Assembly (NCBI RefSeq): GCF_002300165.1 | Contig: NZ_MLCE01000010.1 | Span: forward strand, 224,474 to 288,473 | Origin: Streptomyces sp. Tue6028 | Lineage (GTDB): Bacteria > Actinomycetota > Actinomycetes > Streptomycetales > Streptomycetaceae | Reading direction: 5' to 3' | DNA: 64,000 nt | In this document: piece by piece, positions 38,903-47,901 of the stretch | How positions within the stretch are numbered: position 1 is the first letter of the stretch | Layout of the letters: every line of letters begins with the position of its first letter | The notes under the pieces: generated by a model | What the model saw: only the letters and a program-made list of their open reading frames with translations | Database searches by the model: none | What the model was told of the DNA's origin: nothing | Program-made: the position numbers and the translations under genes

Positions 38903-40129
38903 CTAGGCGGTCGCCGACTTCAGGGGCCTCGCCGGATCCGCCAGGAGCGCCGGACTCATCTCGGCGCCCGCCTCGATCAGCCTGCGGCCCTGGGCGAGAT
39001 CCCTCGGGCGGCCCACCGCCAGGAGGGCCACCAGGCGGGTGTCGCGGAGCCAGCAAACTGTCCAGGCGGCTCCGGACGGGTCGCCGCGCCAGACGGTCGT
39101 GTCGTCGGGGGCGTGGTGCCCGACGTACTGGACGAAGCGGCCGAACTGCTCGGACCAGAAGTACGGGACCGGGTCGTAGGCGGCGGGGGCCTCGCCGATG
39201 ATGTTCGCGGCGACCGTGCGCGGGCCCTGGAGGGCGTTGTCCCAGTGGTGGACCAGCAGGCGGTCCTCGTACCGGCCCGACGGGAACGAGGCGCAGTCGC
39301 CGACCGCGTAGACGTCCGGCAGGGAGGTGCGCAGGTGGTCGTCGGCCAGGATCTCGCGATGGGCGCCCAGCTCGATGCCGGATCCGGCCAGCCACGCCGT
39401 GGCCGGGCGGGCGCCGACACCCACGACCACGGCGCCCGCGGGCACCCGGGAGCCGTCGTCCAGCACCACGGCACCGGGCTCGACACGCTCCACGCGCGCG
39501 TGGGTGCGCAGCTCGGCCCCGCTGTCCGCGTACCAGGCGGCCATCGGCGCGGCCACCTCGGCGGGCAGCGCCCCGGCGAGGGGGCGGTCGGCGGCCTCCA
39601 CGACCGTCACCCTGCAGCCGGCCTCGCGCGCCGCCGTGGCGAACTCGGCGCCGATCCAGCCGGCCCCGACGACCACGATGTCGTGCTGCCGGGCGAGGAC
39701 GGGACGCAGCCGTTCCGCGTCGTCGAGGGTGCGCAGCAGGTGGACGCCGGGCACCCCTTCGGCGCCGGGCAGCCGGATCGGTTCCGCGCCGGTCGCGATG
39801 ACCAGGACGTCGTACCGGACCGGCCCCGCCTCGGTGTCCAGTTCGTGGTCGGCCGGGCGGACGCCGAGCGCCTCGCAGCCGAGCTGGAGCTCGATGTCCA
39901 GCGCCTCGAAGTCGACGTCGAAGGCCGAACCCTCGGACTTGCCGAGCAGCACGGCCTTGGACAGCGGCGGCCGGTCGTACGGCTGATGGGGCTCCGCACC
40001 GATGAGGGTGACGGTGCCGGTGAAGCCCTGTTCGCGCAGGGCGACCGCGGTCTGGACACCGGCCATGCCCGCGCCCACGACGACGACCCGCCGCTTCGTA
40101 CGCTCCTGCGCCTGCGTCTGCTCGCTCAC
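38903..40129 (-). CDS. FAD/NAD(P)-dependent oxidoreductase (ferredoxin reductase-like)
   Basis: 408 aa. FAD motif VVVVGAGMAGVQTAVALREQG, PYDRPPLSKAVLLG, the second dinucleotide motif IVVVGAGWIGAEFATAAREAG and VYAVGDCASFPSGRYEDRLLVHHWDNALQGPRTVA with a reductase C-terminal domain (PYFWSEQFGRFVQYVG). Such proteins pass electrons from NAD(P)H to ferredoxins of oxygenases, but none is adjacent. The GTG at 40129 has TATGGT 6 nt upstream, so it may be leaderless; a TTG at 40153 is the upstream alternative. The 270-nt gap after the Rv2175c-like gene shows nothing clear. Confidence 0.88.
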   Translation of the reverse strand: MSEQTQAQERTKRRVVVVGAGMAGVQTAVALREQGFTGTVTLIGAEPHQPYDRPPLSKAVLLGKSEGSAFDVDFEALDIELQLGCEALGVRPADHELDTEAGPVRYDVLVIATGAEPIRLPGAEGVPGVHLLRTLDDAERLRPVLARQHDIVVVGAGWIGAEFATAAREAGCRVTVVEAADRPLAGALPAEVAAPMAAWYADSGAELRTHARVERVEPGAVVLDDGSRVPAGAVVVGVGARPATAWLAGSGIELGAHREILADDHLRTSLPDVYAVGDCASFPSGRYEDRLLVHHWDNALQGPRTVAANIIGEAPAAYDPVPYFWSEQFGRFVQYVGHHAPDDTTVWRGDPSGAAWTVCWLRDTRLVALLAVGRPRDLAQGRRLIEAGAEMSPALLADPARPLKSATA

Positions 40130-40157
40130 CTGATCACCATAGACACCTGACAATTCG

Positions 40158-40562
40158 TCAGTCAGCGGACGTGCTCAGTGAGCTGTTCCACACCTGCTCG
40201 TCCGCCGCCGGCGAATGCTCCACCCGGGCGACCTCCTCCACCGTGCTCGTACCGTTGCCCGCCTGCGACTCCCACTCCCAGGTCTCCTCCAGGCGCAGCC
40301 GCCCGTCGGGCAGCTCCACCACGCGGGAGACGCAGTGGCCCGACGAGGTGCCGCCGGCACGCCCCAGCTGCACGTACCGGAAGTCGAGACGGTCACCCTC
40401 ACGGGTACCCACGAGGTGGCCCCGTACCACATCGCCGCCCGCGTACTCGGCCCAGATCTCCCCGTTCCTCTCGTGGTAGACGAACCGGGTGCGGGTGCCC
40501 ACCTGCCCCGGCGCCTGGTCGGCGACAGGGGCGAGAACGACACCGTCGAGCGATCGGGCCAT
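40158..40562 (-). CDS. Conserved hypothetical beta-rich protein
   Basis: 134 aa with no signal peptide or membrane segment. Alternating beta-strand pattern: TRTRFVYHERNGEIWAEYAGGDVVRGHLVGTREGDRLDFRYVQLG and RLRLEETWEWES suggest a lipocalin-like or similar small barrel. Streptomyces homologues are often loosely named n-acetylglutamate synthase, which the sequence does not support. The ATG at 40562 has GGGAG 9 nt upstream and the 45-residue upstream extension is rejected because it would overlap the thi promoter. Divergent from the riboswitch. Confidence 0.75.
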   Translation of the reverse strand: MARSLDGVVLAPVADQAPGQVGTRTRFVYHERNGEIWAEYAGGDVVRGHLVGTREGDRLDFRYVQLGRAGGTSSGHCVSRVVELPDGRLRLEETWEWESQAGNGTSTVEEVARVEHSPAADEQVWNSSLSTSAD

Positions 40563-40576
40563 GGGCGGAGGCTCCC

Positions 40577-40606
40577 TTACTGAGACATGTGACAGCGGGC
40601 TAGGGT
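40577..40606 (+). promoter_or_regulatory. Promoter of thiO-thiS-thiG
   Basis: TTACTG (40577-40582), 18-nt spacer, TAGGGT (40601-40606). Transcription would begin near 40613, just ahead of the TPP riboswitch. Confidence 0.55.
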
Positions 40607-40619
40607 GGCCAACGTAAAG

Positions 40620-40713
40620 CACTCGCGGGAGCCCGGACGCACCGGGCTGAGAGGGAGGCTGGGCGGCCTCCGACCGTACGAACCTGATCCGGGTCATGCC
40701 GGCGAAGGGAGGG
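40620..40713 (+). ncRNA. TPP riboswitch (THI element)
   Basis: The conserved THI-box segments are in order: CGGGAGCCC, GGGCTGAGAGGGAGGC (40644-40659), a variable hairpin, GACCGTACGAACCTGATCCG (40672-40691) and GGGTCATGCCGGCGAAGGGA (40691-40710). The distal GAAGGGAGG may double as the ribosome-binding region of thiO, whose ATG is 12-15 nt further on, so TPP probably blocks translation initiation; no separate terminator is seen. Confidence 0.95.
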
Positions 40714-40724
40714 GCTGGACGCCC

Positions 40725-41885
40725 ATGTCGTCACGAACGCCCGACGTCCTCGTCATCGGGGGCGGGATCATCGGCCTGGTCACGGCCTGGCGGGCCGCGC
40801 AACGCGGGCTGGCCACCGCGATCGTGGACCCCGAGCCCGGCGGCGGGGCCGCTCAGGTCGCGGCCGGAATGCTCGCCGCCGTCACCGAACTGCACTACGG
40901 CGAACAGACCCTGCTGGGCCTCAACCTGGCCTCGGCACGCCGCTATCCGGACTTCGCCGCCGAACTCACCGAGGCGACCGGCCAGGAGTTGGGGTACCGG
41001 CGGTGCGGCACGCTGGCCGTCGCCCTGGACGCCGACGACCGCGCCCATCTGCGCGAACTGCACGCCCTGCAACGCCGGTCCGGGCTGGAGTCGGAGTGGC
41101 TGAGCGGCCGTGAGTGCCGCCGTCTGGAGCCGATGCTCGCGCCCGGCGTGCGCGGCGGCCTGCGGGTCGACGGCGACCACCAGATCGACCCCCGCCGGCT
41201 CGCGGGCGCCCTGGTCACGGCCTGCGAGCGGGCCGACGTGGTGTTCCACCGCACCTGGGCGGAGCGCCTGCGGGTCGAGGGCGGCAGGGCCGTGGGAGCC
41301 GTGACCACGGACGGCACCGAACTGTCCGCGGGCCAGGTGGTGCTCGCCGCGGGAAGCCTGAGCGGGCGCCTGGCGGGCGTACCCGACGATGTGCTGCCGC
41401 CCGTGCGCCCCGTGAAGGGGCAGGTGCTGCGACTGACGGTGCCGAAGCGGTACGCGCCGTTCCTGAGCCGCACGGTCCGTGCGGTCGTCCGGGGCAGCCA
41501 GGTCTATCTGGTACCGCGGGAGAGCGGCGAGCTCGTCGTGGGCGCGACCAGCGAGGAGCTGGGCTGGGACACCACGGTGACCGCGGGCGGTGTGTACGAG
41601 CTGCTGCGCGACGCGCACGAGCTGGTGCCCGGCATCACCGAACTGCCGCTCACCGAGACGCGCGCCGGGCTGCGCCCCGGCTCGCCGGACAACGCGCCGC
41701 TGATCGGCCCGACCGGCCTGGACGGCCTCCTGCTGGCCACCGGCCACTACCGCAACGGCGTGCTGCTCACCCCGGTCACCGGTGACGCAATGGCGCACGT
41801 CCTGACCACGGGCGAACTTCCCGACGAGGCCCGCCCCTTCACCCCGCGGCGCTTCGCCGCCGCCCTCACGGAGCAGTCCGCATGA
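40725..41885 (+). CDS. thiO: Glycine oxidase for thiazole synthesis
   Basis: FAD enzyme oxidising glycine to iminoglycine for the thiazole ring of thiamine. 386 aa, DAO fold. N-terminal FAD motif DVLVIGGGIIGLVTAWRAAQRG, VAAGMLAAVTELHYGE, VRPVKGQVLRL, GELVVGATSEELGWDT and C-terminal ATGHYRNGVLLTPVTG. The ATG at 40725 follows the riboswitch directly; an upstream extension would be read through the aptamer. The stop overlaps the thiS start as ATGA. Confidence 0.96.
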   Translation: MSSRTPDVLVIGGGIIGLVTAWRAAQRGLATAIVDPEPGGGAAQVAAGMLAAVTELHYGEQTLLGLNLASARRYPDFAAELTEATGQELGYRRCGTLAVALDADDRAHLRELHALQRRSGLESEWLSGRECRRLEPMLAPGVRGGLRVDGDHQIDPRRLAGALVTACERADVVFHRTWAERLRVEGGRAVGAVTTDGTELSAGQVVLAAGSLSGRLAGVPDDVLPPVRPVKGQVLRLTVPKRYAPFLSRTVRAVVRGSQVYLVPRESGELVVGATSEELGWDTTVTAGGVYELLRDAHELVPGITELPLTETRAGLRPGSPDNAPLIGPTGLDGLLLATGHYRNGVLLTPVTGDAMAHVLTTGELPDEARPFTPRRFAAALTEQSA

Positions 41886-42082
41886 ACATCTTCGTCAACG
41901 GCGAGCGGCAGCACATCGCCGCGGGGACCGCTCTCGACGCGCTCGTCGCCACGCTCACCGCCGCCCCCTCCGGGGTGGCGGCCGCGCTCAACGAAACGGT
42001 CGTCCCGCGCACGCAGTGGCCGCTCACGCCGCTGGCCGAGGGAGACCGCGTCGAAGTCCTCACCGCCGTCCAGGGAGGCTGA
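41882..42082 (+). CDS. thiS: Sulfur carrier protein
   Basis: 66-aa ubiquitin-like carrier: MNIFVNGERQHIAAGTALDALVATL, NETVVPRTQWPLTPLAEGDRVEVLTAVQGG. The C-terminal Gly-Gly is thiocarboxylated and donates sulfur to the thiazole. It overlaps thiO by 4 nt and is 3 nt from thiG. Confidence 0.97.
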   Translation: MNIFVNGERQHIAAGTALDALVATLTAAPSGVAAALNETVVPRTQWPLTPLAEGDRVEVLTAVQGG

Positions 42083-42880
<798 letters not shown>

Positions 42881-43026
42881 CGGAACGGCCCCGCGCGGGG
42901 ATACCCCCGCCCCGTACCGGACGCCTGTGCGAGAGCGGCGCGCGCGTGCGTGCGCCGCGCGTCACAGCTCGGCTGCAGTCCCGCCCCGGTATCGGCCGAA
43001 CGGGTCGTCGTGACAGTGGCGGCTCG

Positions 43027-43032
43027 TACACT
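43027..43032 (+). promoter_or_regulatory. -10 element of leaderless kinase transcript
   Basis: TACACT ends 7 nt before the GTG at 43040; no Shine-Dalgarno precedes it. Confidence 0.5.
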
Positions 43033-43039
43033 CACCTGC

Positions 43040-44983
43040 GTGGATACGACCCTTCACGACCCGCTTGTCGGGCAGGTGCTCGACGGCCGCTACCGCGTCG
43101 AGGCGCGGATCGCGGTCGGCGGGATGGCCACGGTCTACCGGGCCCTGGACACCCGCCTCGACCGCGTGCTCGCGCTCAAGGTGATGCACCCGACGCTGGC
43201 CGCCGACGGCTCGTTCGTCGAACGGTTCATCCGTGAGGCCAAGTCGGTGGCGCGGCTCGCGCACCCCAATGTGGTGCAGGTCTTCGACCAGGGCGCGGAC
43301 GGGTCGTACGTCTACCTGGCGATGGAGTACGTCGCCGGCTGCACCCTGCGCGACGTGCTGCGCGACCGGGGCGCGCTCCAGCCGCGGGCGGCGCTGGACA
43401 TCCTGGAGCCGGTGCTCGCCGCGCTCGGCGCCGCGCACCGGGCCGGGTTCGTGCACCGCGACATGAAGCCGGAGAACGTCCTCATAGGGGACGACGGCCG
43501 GGTCAAGGTGGCGGACTTCGGCCTGGTCCGGGCCGTGGACACGGTGACGAACACGACGGGCACGGTCCTCGGCACCGTGTCGTACCTCGCTCCCGAGCAG
43601 ATCGAGCACGGCACGGCCGACACCCGCGTCGACGTCTACGCCTGCGGCGTCGTCCTGTACGAGATGCTCACCGGCGCCAAGCCGCACTCCGGGGACTCGC
43701 CCGCCCAGGTGCTCTACCAGCACCTGCACGCGGACGTGCCGCCCCCGTCGGGCCTGGTCCCCGGCATGGCGTACGCGCTGGACGAGCTGGTCGCCACGGC
43801 GACCGCCCGCAATCCCGAGGTGCGCCCGCACGACGCGGTGGCGCTGCTCGGCCAGGTCCTGGAGGCGCGGGCGGGGCTCACCGCCGAGCAGCTCGACGCC
43901 GTGCCGCCGGGCGCCCTCGCGGTGGGCCGCGACATCGCCGAGGACCGTACGAGCGTGATCCCGCGCTCGCTGTCCGTGCCCCGGCCGCTGCCGGTGAACG
44001 AACCCCACACGGACGGGGCGGTCTCGCACACCAGCCGGTTCGAGCGGACCACCCAGTTCGCCTCCGAGCCTCCGCTGCCGCGGCGCGGACCTGCCCGGCC
44101 CCGGCGCGGGATGCTCGCGATCGTCGCCGCCGTCGTGCTGGTGCTGGGCCTCGGCACCGGCATCTGGTACATCAACTCGGGCCAGTTCACCAAGGTCCCG
44201 CCGGTCCTCTCGAAGAGCGAGCAGGACGCCAGGGCCCAGCTGGAGAAGGCCGGGCTCGACGTGAAGTCGGTCAAGCACGCGTTCAGCGACACCGTGAAGC
44301 GCGGCAGCGTGATCGGCACCGACCCGGCCGTCGGCGCCCGGATCCGCGCGAACGACTCCGTGACGCTGACCGTCTCCGACGGGCCCGAGACCGTGAAGGT
44401 GCCCGACCTGAAGGGCTTCGCCCTGTTCAAGGCGAAGGACGTGCTGAAGGACAAGGGTCTCGCCGCCGGCATGGTCAACCGCGAGTTCAGCGAGGACGTC
44501 GTCAAGGGCTTCGTGATCCGTACGGACCCGCAGGCGGGCACCGAGCGGCACGCGGGTTCGGCCATCGCGATCACCGTCAGCAAGGGCAGCCCGGTGGAGG
44601 TGCCCGAGGTCACGGGCTCGTCCGTCGAGGACGCCACCGCCGAGCTGGAGGACTCCGGTCTGAAGGTGAAGATCGCCACCAAGCGCGTCACCTCCGAGTT
44701 CGACAAGGGCCAGGTCGCCGAGCAGACGCCGGCCGCGGGCCGCGAGGCCGCCTCGGGCGACACGGTGACACTGACGATCTCCAAGGGCCCCGAGATGGTC
44801 GAGGTCCCGGACGTGGTGGGCGACAGTGTCGACGACGCCCATCAGAAGCTCGAAGGCGCCGGGTTCAAGGTCGACGAGGACCGCGGGCTGCTCGGGCTGT
44901 TCGGCGACAAGGTCAAGAGCCAGTCGGTGGAGGGCGGGGAGACCGCGCCCAAGGGGTCGACGATCACCATCGAGATCCGCTGA
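43040..44983 (+). CDS. PASTA-domain Ser/Thr protein kinase (PknB type)
   Basis: 647 aa membrane kinase sensing wall fragments or lipid II. Kinase domain about 13-275: glycine loop RIAVGGMATVYRA, LALKVMHP (ATP Lys), catalytic HRDMKPENVL, DFGLVRAVDTVTNTTGTVLGTVSYLAPEQ activation loop. A juxtamembrane linker and one membrane segment (about 358-377) follow, then four extracytoplasmic PASTA repeats (about 380-445, 446-515, 516-580, 581-647), each with the VPDxxG or similar start. The GTG start is chosen from the conserved kinase N-terminus and the -10 spacing. A terminator follows. Confidence 0.95.
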   Translation: MDTTLHDPLVGQVLDGRYRVEARIAVGGMATVYRALDTRLDRVLALKVMHPTLAADGSFVERFIREAKSVARLAHPNVVQVFDQGADGSYVYLAMEYVAGCTLRDVLRDRGALQPRAALDILEPVLAALGAAHRAGFVHRDMKPENVLIGDDGRVKVADFGLVRAVDTVTNTTGTVLGTVSYLAPEQIEHGTADTRVDVYACGVVLYEMLTGAKPHSGDSPAQVLYQHLHADVPPPSGLVPGMAYALDELVATATARNPEVRPHDAVALLGQVLEARAGLTAEQLDAVPPGALAVGRDIAEDRTSVIPRSLSVPRPLPVNEPHTDGAVSHTSRFERTTQFASEPPLPRRGPARPRRGMLAIVAAVVLVLGLGTGIWYINSGQFTKVPPVLSKSEQDARAQLEKAGLDVKSVKHAFSDTVKRGSVIGTDPAVGARIRANDSVTLTVSDGPETVKVPDLKGFALFKAKDVLKDKGLAAGMVNREFSEDVVKGFVIRTDPQAGTERHAGSAIAITVSKGSPVEVPEVTGSSVEDATAELEDSGLKVKIATKRVTSEFDKGQVAEQTPAAGREAASGDTVTLTISKGPEMVEVPDVVGDSVDDAHQKLEGAGFKVDEDRGLLGLFGDKVKSQSVEGGETAPKGSTITIEIR

Positions 44984-44989
44984 GCGCGA

Positions 44990-45012
44990 GGCCCGCGGCT
45001 CTGCCGCGGGCC
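44990..45012 (+). terminator. Hairpin after the PASTA kinase gene
   Basis: A perfect 10-bp stem GGCCCGCGGC/GCCGCGGGCC (44990-44999 with 45003-45012), loop TCT, 6 nt after the stop. Confidence 0.7.
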
Positions 45013-45064
45013 CGTTGCCCGCGACCCCGTCGAGATCCGCCGACGGAGACCTCGGCAGCCCATG

Positions 45065-45080
45065 ACACCCTGAAGGGTGT
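45065..45080. promoter_or_regulatory. Palindrome overlapping the start of the endonuclease IV-like gene
   Basis: ACACCCTGAAGGGTGT has perfect 7-bp arms around GA and reaches into the GTG start codon (45079). It contains the only ribosome-binding-like sequence (GAAGGGT). It could be a repressor site or a hairpin that hides the start. Confidence 0.5.
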
Positions 45081-45948
45081 GACCAGCAAGCAGCTCCGCA
45101 ACCCCGTCGGCGGCCATGTCCCGGTGGCGGGCGGCCTCCACTCCGTCGGCCTGACCTACGCGCGCGACCTCGCGGCCGAGACCGTCCAGGTCTTCGTCGC
45201 CAACCCGCGCGGCTGGGCCACGCCCGCCGGAAACCCCCGGCAGGACGAGGCCTTCCGCGCCGCGTGCGCCGCCGAGTCGATCCCCGCGTACGTCCACGCC
45301 CCGTATCTGATCAACTTCGGTTCGCACACCGAGGCGACGGTGGAGAAGTCGGTGGAGTCCCTGCGGCACTCGCTGCGCCGGGCCCGGGAGATAGGCGCCC
45401 TCGGCGTGGTGGTGCACACCGGCAGCGCCACCGGCGGCAGGGAGCGTTCCGTCGCCCTCGCGCAGGTCCGTGAGCACATGCTGCCCCTGCTGGACGAGCT
45501 GACCCACGACGACGATCCGTTCCTCCTCCTGGAGTCGACGGCCGGGCAGGGTGCCTCGCTCTGCTCCCGCACCTGGGACTTCGGGCCGTACTTCGAGGCG
45601 CTCGACGCCCACCCCAGGCTGGGCGTGTGTCTCGACACCTGTCACATCTTCGCGGCGGGCCACGACCTGACCGGGCCGAGCGGCATGCACCAGACGCTCG
45701 ACCTGCTGGTCGACACGGTCGGCGAGGGACGGCTGAAGCTGATCCACGCCAACGACTCCAAGGACGTGGTCGGCGCGCACAAGGACCGCCACGAGAACAT
45801 CGGCTCCGGACACATCGGCGAGGACCCGTTCCGCGCCCTGATGACCCACCCCGCCACCGCGGGCGTACCTCTGATCATCGAGACGCCGGGCGGTAAGGAA
45901 GGGCATGCGGCGGACGTGGAGCGACTGAAGAAACTCCGGGATTCATAA
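45079..45948 (+). CDS. nfo: Endonuclease IV-like (deoxyribonuclease IV) protein
   Basis: 289-aa xylose-isomerase-like TIM barrel resembling AP endonuclease IV, which incises abasic sites in DNA. Metal-binding elements seen: YVHAPYLINFGS, VVHTGSATGG, LLLESTAGQGASLCS, VCLDTCHIFAAGHD, LIHANDSKDVVGAHKDRHENIGSGHIG and IIETPG. The order of His, Glu and Asp ligands fits the three-metal site of the family. The GTG start sits inside a palindrome. A separate operator-controlled gene follows. Confidence 0.9.
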   Translation: MTSKQLRNPVGGHVPVAGGLHSVGLTYARDLAAETVQVFVANPRGWATPAGNPRQDEAFRAACAAESIPAYVHAPYLINFGSHTEATVEKSVESLRHSLRRAREIGALGVVVHTGSATGGRERSVALAQVREHMLPLLDELTHDDDPFLLLESTAGQGASLCSRTWDFGPYFEALDAHPRLGVCLDTCHIFAAGHDLTGPSGMHQTLDLLVDTVGEGRLKLIHANDSKDVVGAHKDRHENIGSGHIGEDPFRALMTHPATAGVPLIIETPGGKEGHAADVERLKKLRDS

Positions 45949-45952
45949 CCCG

Positions 45953-45981
45953 TTGAGGAATACCCCCTGGGGGTATACGGT
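45953..45981 (+). promoter_or_regulatory. CsoR-like operator within the DUF4396 promoter
   Basis: TTGAGG (45953-45958), 17-nt spacer, TACGGT (45976-45981). The spacer is filled by ATACCCCCTGGGGGTAT (45960-45976), a perfect palindrome with 8-bp arms around T. It closely resembles operators of CsoR-family copper repressors in actinobacteria. Placement between -35 and -10 predicts repression relieved by copper or a related signal. Confidence 0.75.
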
Positions 45982-46023
45982 TCCTTCTGCGCACAGGGAC
46001 CGTCATCCAGCATGGGGGCACGC

Positions 46024-46581
46024 ATGGAGCACAACACGCACACACAGCACGAGCACCACGGGGCCCAGCAGGACCAGCACAGCCACCACGGGCACCACGG
46101 GCACCAGGGACACGAGGAGCACCGGGGGCACGAGGGCCACGGCGGGGCGAGCTGGTCCATGGCCGCGCAGGCCACCCTGCACTGCCTCACCGGGTGCGCC
46201 ATCGGCGAGATCCTCGGCATGGTGATCGGCACGGCGCTCGGCTGGGGCAATGTGCCGACGATGGTCCTGGCGATCGTGCTCGCGTTCTTCTTCGGCTACT
46301 CGCTCACGCTGCGCGGCGTCCTGCGGGCGGGCGTCGACTTCCGGACCGCTTTCCGGGTGGCACTGGCGGCCGACACCCTGTCCATCGCAGTGATGGAGCT
46401 GATCGACAACGGCGTGATCGTGCTGTGGCCGGACGCCATGGACGCGGGCCTGGCCGACGCCCTGTTCTGGATCTCGCTGGCCATCTCGCTGGTGATCGCC
46501 TTCGTGGTCACCACGCCGGTCAACAAGTGGACGATCGGCCGCGGCAAGGGGCACGCGGTGGTCCACCGGTACCACCACTGA
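46024..46581 (+). CDS. His-rich DUF4396 membrane protein
   Basis: 185 aa. The N-terminal 45 residues are a His/Gln/Glu/Gly-rich metal-binding-type segment (QHEHHGAQQDQHSHHGHHGH and HGHEEHRGH-like runs). A DUF4396 domain of about four membrane helices follows (46-165), with conserved Cys in LHCLTGCAIGEILGMVIG. It ends GHAVVHRYHH. The ATG at 46024 has GGGGG 6 nt upstream; an ATG at 46012 lacks a site. With the CsoR-like operator this suggests a role in copper handling, inferred rather than shown. Confidence 0.85.
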   Translation: MEHNTHTQHEHHGAQQDQHSHHGHHGHQGHEEHRGHEGHGGASWSMAAQATLHCLTGCAIGEILGMVIGTALGWGNVPTMVLAIVLAFFFGYSLTLRGVLRAGVDFRTAFRVALAADTLSIAVMELIDNGVIVLWPDAMDAGLADALFWISLAISLVIAFVVTTPVNKWTIGRGKGHAVVHRYHH

Positions 46582-46618
46582 GGGACCGCCGGTCAGCGGC
46601 CGGCCGCCGTCACGGGAG

Positions 46619-47251
46619 TCAGAGCTCGGGGCCGTCCCCGGGCTCCTCCTGGTAGGAGTAGCGCTGCTCCCGCCAGGGGTCGCCGATGTTGTGGTAGCCG
46701 CGCTCCTCCCAGAAGCCACGGCGGTCGGCGGTCATGTACTCCACGCCACGGACCCACTTGGGCCCCTTCCAGGCGTACAGGTGCGGGACGACGAGGCGGA
46801 GCGGGAAGCCGTGCTCCGCCGTCAGCAGCTCACCGTCCTTGTGCGTGGCGAAGATCGTGCGGTCGGACGCGAAGTCCGAAAGGCGGAGGTTCGAGCTGAA
46901 GCCGTACTCGGCCCAGACCATCACGTGAGTGACGGACGGTGCGGGCGGGGCGATGTCCAGGATCGTCCGGGCCGGGATGCCGCCCCATTCGGCCCCGAGC
47001 ATGCTGAACTTCGTGACGCAGTGCAGATCGGCGACGACCGAGGCGTACGGCAGGGCCGTGAACTCCTCGTGGGTCCAGCAGTGCTTCTCCCCGTCGGCGG
47101 TGGCGCCGAAGACCCTGAACTCCCAGCGCTCGGGACGGAACTTGGGTACGGGCCCGTAGTGCGTGACCGGCCAGCCGCGCTGAAGTCGCTGCCCCGGCGG
47201 AAGCTCCGACTGTGCCGCTTCTCCAGATTCTCTCTCCACCGGCTGACCCAT
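46619..47251 (-). CDS. Sulfite oxidase-like molybdopterin oxidoreductase
   Basis: 210 aa with the oxidoreductase molybdopterin-binding fold: WPVTHYGPVPKFRPERWEFRVFG, DLHCVTKFSMLGAEWGGIPARTIL (the Cys of DLHC is the expected molybdenum ligand), VWAEYGFSSNLRLSDF, GFPLRLVVPHLYAWKGPKWVRGVEYM. No Tat signal or dimerisation domain, so a short cytoplasmic member. The ATG at 47251 has GGATGGAG upstream; an in-frame extension of 20 residues is possible. Substrate unknown. Divergent from bfr. Confidence 0.88.
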   Translation of the reverse strand: MGQPVERESGEAAQSELPPGQRLQRGWPVTHYGPVPKFRPERWEFRVFGATADGEKHCWTHEEFTALPYASVVADLHCVTKFSMLGAEWGGIPARTILDIAPPAPSVTHVMVWAEYGFSSNLRLSDFASDRTIFATHKDGELLTAEHGFPLRLVVPHLYAWKGPKWVRGVEYMTADRRGFWEERGYHNIGDPWREQRYSYQEEPGDGPEL

Positions 47252-47405
47252 GACTCCATCCTGACAGACCCGGGACAGTGCACATGACCAGCCCCGTCCC
47301 GAATCGGGCAACTCCTACTAAGCGTGCACTTACTGGACGGTTCAGTGCGCCGATGCGAGGATGCGGCGCAACCTGCCCAGTCCCCGCTTGGAAGGAGCCT
47401 CTGCG

Positions 47406-47885
47406 ATGCAGGGCGACCCCGAGGTCATCGAATTCCTCAACGAGCAGCTGACCGGCGAGCTCACCGCGATCAACCAGTACTTCCTGCACGCGAAGATGCA
47501 GGAGAACTTCGGCTGGACGAAGCTCGCCAAGTACACGCGGCACGAGTCGTTCGACGAGATGAAGCACGCCGAGGTGCTCACCGACCGGATCCTCTTCCTG
47601 GAGGGCCTGCCGAACTACCAGCGCCTGTTCCATGTCCGGGTGGGGCAGACCCTCACCGAGATGTTCCAGGCGGACCGGCAGGTGGAGGTCGAGGCGATCG
47701 ACCGCCTCAAGCGCGGGATCGAGGTGATGCGCACGAAGGGCGACATCACGTCGGCGAACATCTTCGAGTCGATCCTCGCGGACGAGGAGCACCACATCGA
47801 CTACCTGGACACCCAGCTCGAACTGATCGAGAAGCTCGGCGAGGCGCTGTACATCGCGCAGTTGATCGAGCAGCCGGAGAGCTGA
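47406..47885 (+). CDS. bfr: Bacterioferritin
   Basis: Stores iron as a mineral core in a 24-mer cage with bound haem. 159 aa, normal length. Ferroxidase and haem residues are visible: MQGDPEVIEFLNEQLTGELTAINQYFLHAKM (Glu18, haem Met about 52 in MKHAE), ESFDEMKHAEVLTDRILFLEG, IEVMRTKGDITSANIFESILADEEHHIDYLDTQLELIEKLG. AAGGAG precedes the ATG. It converges on bfd with a 16-nt gap. Confidence 0.97.
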   Translation: MQGDPEVIEFLNEQLTGELTAINQYFLHAKMQENFGWTKLAKYTRHESFDEMKHAEVLTDRILFLEGLPNYQRLFHVRVGQTLTEMFQADRQVEVEAIDRLKRGIEVMRTKGDITSANIFESILADEEHHIDYLDTQLELIEKLGEALYIAQLIEQPES

Positions 47886-47901
47886 TCCGGCGACAGACGC
47901 G

